From CBFFRJ01 sp963530515 (GTDB lineage Bacteria; Pseudomonadota; Gammaproteobacteria; Enterobacterales; Enterobacteriaceae), in contig CAUSEC010000005.1 of NCBI GenBank assembly GCA_963530515.1, positions 110,570-174,569 of the forward strand: DNA of 64,000 bases, given 5' to 3'. The notes beneath the pieces were generated by a model that saw only the letters and a program-made list of their open reading frames with translations, was not told the DNA's origin and made no database searches. Below, one piece after another: positions 25,323-33,933 of this stretch (within the stretch, counting starts at the first letter, position 1; each line of letters begins with the position of its first letter). A program made the position numbers and the translations under genes.

Positions 25323-25661
25323 TCAGATCGCCGCGTCATCTTCTTCGCCGGTACGGATACGTACCACGCGAGCGACATCAAAGACGAAAATCTTACCGTC
25401 GCCGATTTTACCGGTCTGCGCCGTGCGGATAATGGTATCGACGCAGGTGTCGACGATATCGTCGGTCACCACGATTTCAATTTTCACTTTCGGCAGAAAA
25501 TCCACCATGTATTCCGCGCCACGGTAAAGCTCAGTGTGGCCTTTCTGGCGACCAAAACCTTTTACCTCGGTGACCGTCATCCCGGTGATGCCAACTTCGG
25601 CCAGCGCTTCGCGCACGTCATCCAGTTTGAAAGGTTTAATAATCGCATCAATCTTTTTCAT
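25323..25661 (-). CDS. glnB: GlnB, nitrogen regulatory protein PII
   Basis: The 112-residue trimeric signal protein has the uridylylated Tyr51 in the T loop (GAEYMVDF). It senses 2-oxoglutarate and ATP/ADP and controls NtrB and GlnE. It follows glrR by 74 bp on the same strand, as in E. coli, where it is transcribed partly with the glr operon. Confidence 0.98.
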   Translation of the reverse strand: MKKIDAIIKPFKLDDVREALAEVGITGMTVTEVKGFGRQKGHTELYRGAEYMVDFLPKVKIEIVVTDDIVDTCVDTIIRTAQTGKIGDGKIFVFDVARVVRIRTGEEDDAAI

Positions 25662-25735
25662 GGTGGGTCCTTTTACACGCTTGCCAGTTTTCGTCTTCGT
25701 AATCGGTTGCTCACACTAACATATCCGCAACGCCT

Positions 25736-27073
25736 TTACTCTTTAAAGTCGTTGGCATCCAGCTCATGGCGTGAAAGCAATTTGTAAAATTCCGTGCGGT
25801 TGCGCCCTGCCATTCTCGCCGCGTGGGTAACGTTGCCTTTGGTGATTTGCAGCAGCTTGCGCAGGTAGTTGAGTTCAAATTGATTTCGCGCTTCAACGAA
25901 GGTCGGTAACGCGGTGTTTTCGCCTTCCAGCGCCTGTTCCACCAGCGCATCGCTGATGACCGGCGACGAGGTCAGCGCTACACACTGTTCAATCACGTTG
26001 ACCAACTGGCGCACGTTGCCGGGCCAGCTTGCCGTCATCAACCGCTTTAACGCGTCGGTTGAAAAAGCGCGCACAAACGGCTTATGCCGATCGGCGGACT
26101 GGCGCAGCAGATGGTTCGCCAGCAGAGGGATATCTTCCGCACGTTCTGCCAGCGCGGGGATCTTCAGGTTCACCACGTTGAGGCGATAAAAGAGATCTTC
26201 ACGAAACTCCCCGCGCGCCATCGCTTTGGGTAAATCCCGGTGAGTAGCCGAAATAATGCGCACGTTAATGTCGATATCACGGTTGCTGCCGAGCGGGCGC
26301 ACTTTGCGCTCCTGCAACACGCGCAGCAACTTCACCTGCAGCGGGTTGGGCATATCACCGATTTCATCGAGGAACAGCGTCCCGCCTTCCGCCGCCTGAA
26401 ACAGCCCTTCACGACTGCTGACCGCGCCGGTAAACGCGCCGCGCGCATGGCCGAAAAGCTCCGACTCCAGCAGTTGCTCCGGCAGTGCGCCACAGTTGAT
26501 GGCAATAAAGGCGTTTTTGCTGCGCGGGCTGGCATTGTGGATAGCCTGCGCAAGGATCTCTTTCCCGGTGCCGCTCTGGCCGTTGATCAGTACGCTGACG
26601 TCGGACTGCGCCACCATCCGCGCTTGTTCCAGCAAACGCAGCATAATCGGGCTGCGGGTAATAATGGTTTCACGCCATTGGTCGTCGCCTGCCGGTGCGG
26701 TGTGCTCCAGCGCATCGTCAATGGCCTTGTAGAGGGCGTCTTTGTCGACCGGTTTGGTCAGGAAACTGAATACGCCTTGCTGCGTGGCGGCAACCGCATC
26801 GGGAATAGAGCCGTGGGCCGTCAGGATAATCACCGGCATGCCCGGTTGAACGCGCTGGATCTCCGCAAACAGCTGCATCCCGTCCATTTCGTCCATCCGC
26901 AGATCGCTAATCACCAGGTCGACCTTCTCGCGCGCCAGGATCCGCAGCCCTTCCTGACCACTTTCCGCGGTGACAATACTGTAGCCTTCGCTGGTCAGGC
27001 GCAGCCCAAGCAGTTTTAACAGGCCCGGATCGTCGTCCACCAGCAGGAGATGGGCAGGTTTTCGGCTGGTCAT
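25736..27073 (-). CDS. glrR: GlrR (QseF), sigma54-dependent response regulator
   Basis: The 445-residue protein has a receiver domain with phosphoacceptor Asp57 and acidic Asp13-Asp15, then a sigma54 AAA+ domain with Walker A GQSGTGKE and the sigma54-contact loop GAFTGA (about residues 165-365). A C-terminal Fis-type HTH (GNVTHAARMAGRNRTEFYKLL) ends it. It activates the sigma54 promoter of glmY, whose gene and TGTC-N10-GACA sites lie 2 kb away here. It overlaps qseG by 4 bp. Confidence 0.97.
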   Translation of the reverse strand: MTSRKPAHLLLVDDDPGLLKLLGLRLTSEGYSIVTAESGQEGLRILAREKVDLVISDLRMDEMDGMQLFAEIQRVQPGMPVIILTAHGSIPDAVAATQQGVFSFLTKPVDKDALYKAIDDALEHTAPAGDDQWRETIITRSPIMLRLLEQARMVAQSDVSVLINGQSGTGKEILAQAIHNASPRSKNAFIAINCGALPEQLLESELFGHARGAFTGAVSSREGLFQAAEGGTLFLDEIGDMPNPLQVKLLRVLQERKVRPLGSNRDIDINVRIISATHRDLPKAMARGEFREDLFYRLNVVNLKIPALAERAEDIPLLANHLLRQSADRHKPFVRAFSTDALKRLMTASWPGNVRQLVNVIEQCVALTSSPVISDALVEQALEGENTALPTFVEARNQFELNYLRKLLQITKGNVTHAARMAGRNRTEFYKLLSRHELDANDFKE

Positions 27074-27783
27074 GGTTTCGCGTCCTCGGGTTTTACGTCG
27101 GTCCTTGATGGGCGCGCACTGTCCGGCAAATCATTGCCGCCGGGCTTGCGGGTGGAAAGCCGCCGTTCAATGTCGGTCAGGTTTTCCAGTTTGCGCGTCG
27201 TGGTTTCCAGTTGTTCACGTAAGAATTGCTGCTGCTGGCGCAGTGAATCCAGTTCGGCATCCGTTGATTGCTGCAGCTTCCCGTAGCGGCCCCGTTCTTC
27301 TGCCAGCTGAATTTGCATCGACTCACCGTCACGCCAGAGCTGGTAAAGCGGACGCACGGGCGCGGGGATCTGCGGGCTTAAAGCGTCCAGACGAGCGGCA
27401 CTTTCGCGGCGCTCAACCGGTGTAATTTTGGCGCTCGACAGCAGGATGCCGCGCTTAAAGGCATCCTGCCAGGTGTCGTCAGCGTGGGTTCGCGCTTGTG
27501 CGCGCGCCGCGGCGGGTGCCAGTCGGCTGGCGCAGTCCATGCTGCGCATCCAGAACAGCGGGTTGGTATCAAAGACCTGACCAGAAAGCGCCCAGATGTC
27601 GTCGCAGTCGGTCACTAAGAAATCGGCTAACTGATGTTCCGGCACCTGCTCTTCAAGTTGTGCCCGGACGGCACTTTCCGGTGCCTGCGAGACGCATCCG
27701 GCCAGCAGCAGGCCGGGCAATGCGCGAAGCATTTTTTTAGACAATAAGACCGCGCCGGTCACGCGGGAAAAAACGTGCGACAT
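27070..27783 (-). CDS. qseG: QseG, outer membrane lipoprotein of the GlrK/GlrR system
   Basis: Starting at MSHVFSRV (27783, with AGGT just upstream) gives 237 residues, equal to E. coli QseG. An N-terminal hydrophobic stretch ends in the lipobox LLLAGC with Cys30. The rest has a helical region with Gln/Leu-rich heptads (about 160-215), likely coiled coil. An alternative ATG at 27804 overlaps the glrK stop as ATGA and would add seven residues. QseG interacts with and stimulates the kinase GlrK in E. coli. It is the middle gene of glrK-qseG-glrR. Confidence 0.92.
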   Translation of the reverse strand: MSHVFSRVTGAVLLSKKMLRALPGLLLAGCVSQAPESAVRAQLEEQVPEHQLADFLVTDCDDIWALSGQVFDTNPLFWMRSMDCASRLAPAAARAQARTHADDTWQDAFKRGILLSSAKITPVERRESAARLDALSPQIPAPVRPLYQLWRDGESMQIQLAEERGRYGKLQQSTDAELDSLRQQQQFLREQLETTTRKLENLTDIERRLSTRKPGGNDLPDSARPSRTDVKPEDAKP

Positions 27784-27800
27784 ACTTACCTGATTTCGCT

Positions 27801-29237
27801 TCATTTAATGGATTTTTCCGGTGCATTAAGCGGCAACTCAATGCGAAAACAAACATCTGCATGACTGACGGCCACCAGATGTAATTCACCCTGCATGCGA
27901 CGAATGCAGTCACGGGCAATACTCAAGCCCAGTCCACTGCCCTTCACCGCCCCTTTTCGTTGATGACTCCCCTGGAAGAAGGGTTCGAAAATCATGCTGC
28001 GTTCCGCTTCCGGGATAGGTTCACCGGTGTTCGACACCTCAATGCGCAGGCGCGAGCTGGCAAGGTAACTGTGGATATAAATGTTACCGGATTCAGCACC
28101 ATAGTGCACCGCGTTCGAATAAAGATTATCCAGCACGCTCATCAGCAGCATCGGTTCCGCAACGCAGGTGGTTGCGTCGAGCGTCACCTCGGTATGCATC
28201 ATTTTAGCTCGCGCAGGCAAACTGTGAGCGGAGATGACCATCTCCAGCAGCGGCTCTATCTCCACGGTTTCGAGTTCAACCGCGCTGTCGGCCAGCTTGC
28301 GGTTGTAATCCAGCAGTTGCTCGATCAGCTTTTGCAAATTGCGGCTGCTGGCATCGAGGATCTCCACCACCTCTTTTTGCTCCGGCGTCAGCGGGCCAAC
28401 GACCTGATCGGCCAACAGCTCGGTCCCTTCGCGCATGCTGGCGAGCGGCGTTTTCAGCTCGTGAGAGATATGGCGCAGGAACTGGTGGCGCTGGGATTCC
28501 AGCCAGGAAAGGCGCTCACTCAACCAGATAATACGCTCACCCACGTAGCGCAGCTCACGCGGGCCTTTAAATATGACGGTATGCCCGAGAGAACGTCCTT
28601 CCCCCAGCCGATTAATCATGCGTTCGATGCCTTTTACCGGGCCGATGATCATTCGGGTAAAGAGCAGCACCATCGCAAGGCTGACCATGAAAAGCACCAG
28701 CGCCTGCCAGCCGAAGAATTGACCGCGTTCGGCGATATCCTGCTGTAACTGCTGCCCACGGGAGAAGACCACCTGACGGGTGGATTGCACCATTTCAGTA
28801 TTGGCAGCCGCGAAGGCTTCCAGGCTGGCTGACGCTGCCGGAGCCGGGCTGCTGTTTTTACACTGTAGCTGAGCAAGATCGCTTAAATCCTGGCGCAGCG
28901 CCTGGTAGAGCTTTTCATCGGGAAGAACACCTGCGTGGGCGTCGAGCATCTCGCTGTAGCGCTTGAGCTGACTTTGGTACACCCGTTGCAGCGTGTGGTC
29001 ATCGAGCACGCAGTACTGGCGATAACTGCGTTCCATCTCCAGCGCGGCATTAGTCATCGCTTCGCTGCGACGGGCATCAATCAGCGTGGTGCGGTTGGTC
29101 AGCGCGGCCTGAGCGCTCAGGGCATTGAGGCTTTGCCAGGCTTGCCACGCCAGAACCAGCAAGGGTAACAGAATCAACAGGAACGCCATCATGACGACCT
29201 GGCGCAGGGATCGGGGGAAAATGGGCCAGCGTTTCAC
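27801..29237 (-). CDS. glrK: GlrK (QseE), sensor histidine kinase
   Basis: The 478-residue inner membrane kinase has a first TM near residues 13-33, a periplasmic helical region, a second TM near 175-195 and a HAMP. The H-box is HISHELKTPLASMREG and the ATPase domain carries N and G boxes (NLYSNAVHYGA, GSGLGLSIARDC). It phosphorylates GlrR to control glmY and other envelope-stress genes. It lies directly downstream of glmY on the same strand. Confidence 0.96.
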   Translation of the reverse strand: MKRWPIFPRSLRQVVMMAFLLILLPLLVLAWQAWQSLNALSAQAALTNRTTLIDARRSEAMTNAALEMERSYRQYCVLDDHTLQRVYQSQLKRYSEMLDAHAGVLPDEKLYQALRQDLSDLAQLQCKNSSPAPAASASLEAFAAANTEMVQSTRQVVFSRGQQLQQDIAERGQFFGWQALVLFMVSLAMVLLFTRMIIGPVKGIERMINRLGEGRSLGHTVIFKGPRELRYVGERIIWLSERLSWLESQRHQFLRHISHELKTPLASMREGTELLADQVVGPLTPEQKEVVEILDASSRNLQKLIEQLLDYNRKLADSAVELETVEIEPLLEMVISAHSLPARAKMMHTEVTLDATTCVAEPMLLMSVLDNLYSNAVHYGAESGNIYIHSYLASSRLRIEVSNTGEPIPEAERSMIFEPFFQGSHQRKGAVKGSGLGLSIARDCIRRMQGELHLVAVSHADVCFRIELPLNAPEKSIK

Positions 29238-29302
29238 CGCACTACTCTCGTAAAATCAGGTTAACAGGATGCTAGCTGAGTAATGCGCTGCGGGAAAGCC
29301 AG

Positions 29303-29489
29303 AAACAACAAAGCCGGGTATAAACCCGGCTTTGCTATGAAATTAGGCGGTGCCTAACTCGACGTTTCGCCCGGAGTCTGAAAAAGCGAACTTTTATCAG
29401 CAGTTGGACGGCAGGCACCTTAAGTGCATCATTCGAAGTTTATGTAGCGCGTCCCGAAGGGGCTGACATAAGAGAGTGAATGAGCCACT
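29303..29489 (-). ncRNA. glmY: GlmY small RNA
   Basis: The minus-strand sequence starts AGTGGCTCATTCACTC and continues TTATGTCAGCCCCTTCGGGA, closely matching E. coli GlmY including its central GCGAAACGTCGAGTTAGGCA stretch. It ends with the terminator stem CAAAGCCGGG / CCCGGCTTTG and a T-rich tail at about 29303-29334. GlmY sequesters RapZ and so protects GlmZ, raising GlmS synthesis of glucosamine-6-phosphate. The gene sits between glrK and purL as in E. coli. The 3' end is estimated. Confidence 0.95.
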
Positions 29490-29500
29490 GCTTAATATTA

Positions 29501-29517
29501 TGCAACAGCCGTGCCAA
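29501..29517 (-). promoter_or_regulatory. Sigma54 promoter of glmY
   Basis: On the minus strand TTGGCACGGCTGTTGCA has the -24 TGGCAC and -12 TTGCA elements with correct spacing, and the -12 element is 12 bp before the predicted GlmY start at 29489. ATAATATTAAG just downstream could serve as an overlapping sigma70 -10 region, as reported for E. coli glmY. Confidence 0.85.
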
Positions 29518-29605
29518 AACGCAAAACAATTTATTAACTCAATGATATTCAGGCATTTAAACAATAATTCATGTTCAATAGCGGGTGAATGATTTCCAGG
29601 CTAAC

Positions 29606-29719
29606 TGTCGCTAATCAGCAACACCCTTTCGCCACCTTTGTCACACCTATATAAATCAATAAGTTAAATGTCTCCCTTTGGAGACACCTTAATCCCGCGT
29701 TTGTCGCAATTTCCCGACA
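29606..29719 (-). promoter_or_regulatory. Three GlrR activator sites upstream of glmY
   Basis: Two perfect TGTC-N10-GACA sites occur at 29669-29686 and 29702-29719, and a degenerate one (TGTC-N10-AACA) at 29606-29623. They lie about 120-230 bp upstream of the glmY start, a normal place for sigma54 enhancer sites. E. coli glmY also has three GlrR sites. The AT-rich stretch 29520-29600 between sites and promoter could bind IHF. Confidence 0.8.
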
Positions 29720-29744
29720 CACCCGCATGCGAAGCATCACAAAT

Positions 29745-29770
29745 AAAAAAGCTCTCCCGAAGGAGAGCTT
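29745..29770 (-). terminator. purL intrinsic terminator
   Basis: On the minus strand AAGCTCTCC, a TTCG tetraloop, GGAGAGCTT and a T-rich tail lie 20 bp past the purL stop. Confidence 0.9.
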
Positions 29771-29789
29771 CACGATGCAGAACCTGAAA

Positions 29790-32700
29790 TCAGCCCAGTT
29801 GCTTACGGGCGTTACGGAAGATACGCATCCATGGGCTGTCCTCGCCCCAGTTTTCCGGGTGCCAGGAGTTGCTGACGGTACGGAATACGCGCTCCGGGTG
29901 CGGCATCATCAGGGTCACGCGACCGCTTTCGTTGGTCACCGCGGTAATGCCGTTCGGGGAACCGTTCGGGTTCGCCGGGTAGGTCTGCGTCACGTTGCCG
30001 AAGTTATCGACGAAGCGCAGCGCCACCAGTCCTTTACTTTCAAGCGCCGCCAGATGAGCCGCATCACGCACTTCCACACGGCCTTCACCGTGGGAAACAG
30101 CAATTGGCATTTGCGAACCGACCATCCCCTGCAGCAGCAGAGACGGGCTTTGTGTCACTTCGACCAGGCTGAAACGTGCCTCGAAGCGGTCGGAGTGGTT
30201 ACGCACAAAGCGCGGCCACAGTTCGCTGCCCGGCACCAGCTCACGCAGGTTCGACATCATCTGGCAGCCGTTACACACGCCCAGCGCCAGGGTCTGCGGA
30301 CGGTGGAAGAAGGTTTCGAACTCATCACGTACGCGGTTGTTGAACAGAATAGATTTTGCCCACCCTTCGCCTGCACCCAGCACATCGCCGTAAGAGAAGC
30401 CGCCGCACGCCACCAGCGCCTGGAAATCTTCCAGACCGGTACGCCCTGCCAGCAGGTCGCTCATGTGCACGTCAATGGCATCAAAGCCCGCACGGTAGAA
30501 TGCTGCCGCCATCTCCACGTGGGAGTTCACGCCCTGCTCGCGCAGTACCGCCACTTTAGGACGCGCACCGGTCGCAATGTAAGGTGCGGCGATATCTTCG
30601 TTGATATCAAAGGAGAGTTTCACGTTCAGGCCCGGATCGGCATCGTTCGCTTTCGCGTCGTGCTCCTGGTCTGCACACTCAGGGTTATCACGCAGGCGCT
30701 GCATCTGCCAGGTGGTTTCCGCCCACCACATACGAAGCGTGGTGCGGCTTTCGCTGAACACCGCCTGACCTGCGGCTTCGACCACAAAGCGATCGCTCGC
30801 TGTGGCCTGGCCGAGGTAGTGAACGCAATCCGCCAGACCGTTTGCCGCAAGTACCGCTTCAACCGCTTCACGATCTGCGGCACGCACCTGAATCACGCCG
30901 CCCAGCTCTTCGTTGAACAGGGCTGCCAGATGATCGTTGCCCAGGGCAGCGATATCCACATTCACGCCGCAGTGACCGGCAAACGCCATCTCGGCGAGGG
31001 TCACCAGCAGGCCGCCATCGGAGCGGTCGTGCCAGGCCAGCAGTTTACCTTCCGCCACCAGCGCCTGCATGGCGTTCCAGAATCCTTTGAGCTGCTGAGC
31101 ATCACGCACATCGGCCGTTTTATCTCCTAACTGGCGATAAACTTGCGCCAGCGCAGTCGCGCCCAGGGCGTTGTGACCTTTACCGAGATCAATCAGCAAC
31201 AGGGCGTTGTCTTCCGTAGAGAGCTGTGGGGTCACGGTGCGACGCACGTCTTCCACGCGTGCAAAGGCAGTGATCACCAGCGACAGCGGAGAGGTCATCT
31301 CACGCTGCTCATTACCTTCCTGCCAGCGGGTTTTCATCGACATGGAGTCTTTACCCACCGGAATGGTCAGGCCAAGGGCCGGGCAAAGCTCTTCACCGAC
31401 GGCTTTCACCGCTTCGTAAAGGCCAGCGTCTTCCCCTGGGTGACCGGCTGCGGACATCCAGTTGGCAGACAGCTTAATGCGATTGAGTTCACCGATTTGG
31501 GTGGCAGCCATGTTGGTCAGGGACTCACCCACCGCCAGACGGGCGGAGGCGGCGAAGTCCAGCAACGCGACCGGCGCACGTTCGCCGATGGACATCGCTT
31601 CACCGTAGTAGCTGTCGAGGCTGGCGGTGGTCACCGCACAGTTGGCAACCGGGACCTGCCACGGGCCGACCATCTGATCGCGCGACACCATACCGGTGAC
31701 GGTACGGTCGCCGATGGTCACCAGGAAGGTTTTCTCGGCAACGGCAGGCAGATGCAGAACGCGATTGACCGCGTCAGCAATGGAGATATCACGTGAATCG
31801 ATAGCTTCTCCGGCTGCTTTGCGCGTTTGAACGTCGCGGGTCATTTTCGGGGTTTTGCCCAGCAGCACATCCAGCGGTAAATCAATCGGCTGGTTGTCGA
31901 AATGGCTGTCGCTCATCGTCAGATGCTGCTCGGCGACGGCTTCACCGATCACCGCATATGGCGCGCGTTCACGGCGGCAAAGCGCATCAAATAACGGAAG
32001 CTGGTCAGCCGCAACGGACAGCACATAGCGTTCCTGGGACTCGTTACACCAGATTTCCAGCGGGCTCATGCCCGGCTCGTCGCTGAGGATGTCGCGCAGC
32101 TGGAATTTACCGCCGCGCCCACCATCACTCACCAGCTCCGGCATGGCGTTAGACAGACCGCCCGCACCCACGTCATGGATAAACTGAATCGGGTTGGCGT
32201 CGCCCAGCTGCCAGCAGCGGTCAATCACTTCCTGACAACGACGTTCCATTTCCGGGTTGTCACGCTGTACGGAGGCAAAATCCAGGTCCGCATCAGACTG
32301 ACCGGAGGCCATCGAAGACGCCGCACCGCCGCCCAGACCGATGTTCATGGCCGGCCCACCCAGCACGATCAGTTTCGCGCCAACGGTAATTTCACCTTTT
32401 TGCACGTGGTCGGCACGGATGTTACCAATGCCGCCCGCCAGCATGATCGGTTTGTGATAGCCGCGCAGCTCTTCACCGTTGTGGCTGTTCACTTTCTCTT
32501 CATAGGTACGGAAGTAGCCCGTCAGCGCCGGACGACCGAATTCGTTGTTAAACGCAGCACCACCCAGCGGGCCATCGGTCATGATATCCAGCGCGGTAAC
32601 GATCCGCTCCGGCTTACCGAAGTCCTCTTCCCACGGCTGTTCAAAGCCAGGGATGCGCAGGTTAGATACGGAGAAGCCCACCAGACCCGCTTTGGGTTTA

Positions 32701-33677
32701 GCGCCACGACCGGTTGCGCCTTCGTCACGGATTTCACCACCGGACCCCGTTGCCGCACCAGGCCATGGCGAAATCGCCGTCGGGTGGTTGTGGGTTTCGA
32801 CTTTCATCAGGATATGCGCCGCTTCCTGGTGGAAGTCGTAGCGACCGTTTTCGTGGTCAGCAAAGAAGCGCCCAACCTCAGAACCTTCCATCACTGCCGC
32901 GTTATCTTTGTAGGCGGACAGCACATATTCCGGGTTTTTCTCGAAGGTGTTTTTGATCATCTTAAACAGCGATTTTGGCTGCTGTTCGCCGTCGATGACC
33001 CAGTCGGCGTTGAAAATTTTGTGGCGGCAATGTTCGGAGTTAGCCTGCGCGAACATATACAGCTCAATATCGTTCGGGTTACGACCAAGACGGGTAAACG
33101 CTTCCTGGAGGTAATCAATCTCATCTTCCGCCAGTGCCAGGCCCAGACGCACGTTTGCGTCAATCAGCGCCTGACGACCTTCACCCAGCAGATCCACACT
33201 CTGCACCGGCGCTGGCTGATGGTGCTCAAACAGCGCCGCCGCATCGGTTTCAGCGGCAAACACGGTTTCCATCATGCGGTCATGCAGTTCGGCAGCCACG
33301 CTCGCCCACTGGGCATCCGTCAGCGTGGAGGCTTCAACGTAATAGGCCACGCCGCGCTCAAGGCGATTGATTTTGGCCAAATCGCAGTTGTGGGCGATAT
33401 CCGTTGCTTTAGAAGACCAGGGAGAGATAGTGCCAGGGCGAGGTGTAACGAGGAGCAATTTTCCGGCCGGGGTATGACTGCTTAAGCTCGGGCCGTATTT
33501 CAGAAGTCGTTGCAGCCGGGTCAGTTCTTCGTCGTTCAACCGATCGTTCACATCGGCGAAATGGACATACTCAGCGTAAATGTTGCTCACCGGGAGCTGG
33601 GCTGCCTGAAAACGCGCCAGCAGTTTGTTGATACGAAATGCGGACAGGGCAGGCGAACCACGCAGAATTTCCATCAT
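29790..33677 (-). CDS. purL: PurL, phosphoribosylformylglycinamidine synthase
   Basis: The 1295-residue enzyme catalyses the fourth step of purine synthesis (FGAR + Gln + ATP to FGAM) and equals the E. coli length. It contains an N-terminal PurS-like region, two AIRS-type ATP-binding halves (KVETHNHPTAISPWPGAATG near 290) and a C-terminal class I glutaminase domain with nucleophile Cys in GVCNGCQMMSNL and His/Glu in MPHPERVFR. The start MMEILRGSPALSAF is as in E. coli. A PurR box covers its promoter. Confidence 0.98.
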   Translation of the reverse strand: MMEILRGSPALSAFRINKLLARFQAAQLPVSNIYAEYVHFADVNDRLNDEELTRLQRLLKYGPSLSSHTPAGKLLLVTPRPGTISPWSSKATDIAHNCDLAKINRLERGVAYYVEASTLTDAQWASVAAELHDRMMETVFAAETDAAALFEHHQPAPVQSVDLLGEGRQALIDANVRLGLALAEDEIDYLQEAFTRLGRNPNDIELYMFAQANSEHCRHKIFNADWVIDGEQQPKSLFKMIKNTFEKNPEYVLSAYKDNAAVMEGSEVGRFFADHENGRYDFHQEAAHILMKVETHNHPTAISPWPGAATGSGGEIRDEGATGRGAKPKAGLVGFSVSNLRIPGFEQPWEEDFGKPERIVTALDIMTDGPLGGAAFNNEFGRPALTGYFRTYEEKVNSHNGEELRGYHKPIMLAGGIGNIRADHVQKGEITVGAKLIVLGGPAMNIGLGGGAASSMASGQSDADLDFASVQRDNPEMERRCQEVIDRCWQLGDANPIQFIHDVGAGGLSNAMPELVSDGGRGGKFQLRDILSDEPGMSPLEIWCNESQERYVLSVAADQLPLFDALCRRERAPYAVIGEAVAEQHLTMSDSHFDNQPIDLPLDVLLGKTPKMTRDVQTRKAAGEAIDSRDISIADAVNRVLHLPAVAEKTFLVTIGDRTVTGMVSRDQMVGPWQVPVANCAVTTASLDSYYGEAMSIGERAPVALLDFAASARLAVGESLTNMAATQIGELNRIKLSANWMSAAGHPGEDAGLYEAVKAVGEELCPALGLTIPVGKDSMSMKTRWQEGNEQREMTSPLSLVITAFARVEDVRRTVTPQLSTEDNALLLIDLGKGHNALGATALAQVYRQLGDKTADVRDAQQLKGFWNAMQALVAEGKLLAWHDRSDGGLLVTLAEMAFAGHCGVNVDIAALGNDHLAALFNEELGGVIQVRAADREAVEAVLAANGLADCVHYLGQATASDRFVVEAAGQAVFSESRTTLRMWWAETTWQMQRLRDNPECADQEHDAKANDADPGLNVKLSFDINEDIAAPYIATGARPKVAVLREQGVNSHVEMAAAFYRAGFDAIDVHMSDLLAGRTGLEDFQALVACGGFSYGDVLGAGEGWAKSILFNNRVRDEFETFFHRPQTLALGVCNGCQMMSNLRELVPGSELWPRFVRNHSDRFEARFSLVEVTQSPSLLLQGMVGSQMPIAVSHGEGRVEVRDAAHLAALESKGLVALRFVDNFGNVTQTYPANPNGSPNGITAVTNESGRVTLMMPHPERVFRTVSNSWHPENWGEDSPWMRIFRNARKQLG

Positions 33678-33729
33678 TAGTCTCTCGTCTTCGAAGCTTT
33701 AAGTGTGAATCAGGGGGAAAACGGGCGTC

Positions 33730-33768
33730 ATTATAGTGAATACTGAGCAGCGACGAAACCGTTTGCGT
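33730..33768 (-). promoter_or_regulatory. purL promoter with PurR box
   Basis: ACGAAACCGTTTGCGT at 33753-33768 differs from the PurR consensus palindrome at one position. A perfect TATAAT (minus strand) lies at 33730-33735, so the PurR site overlaps the expected -35 region and would block transcription when purines are abundant. Confidence 0.85.
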
Positions 33769-33933
33769 CGAAATAAAATCACACTCGCCATTTGCCAGTG
33801 ACCGAGAGCGCTATCGCTAATTAGTTGCCAACTGGCGTTTTGTTGCGCAAAATGCCGCTCAATCATCGATAAACACCCTTGTATTCATGGCGGCTATTCA
33901 CTCGGTCAATGTACGGCGCAGAGAATTAACTAT

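Noticed and set aside
29727..33485. Long plus-strand frames of 467 and 436 codons across purL
   Set aside because: Both are antisense to intact purL, and the first even starts in its terminator region. No domain is recognisable.
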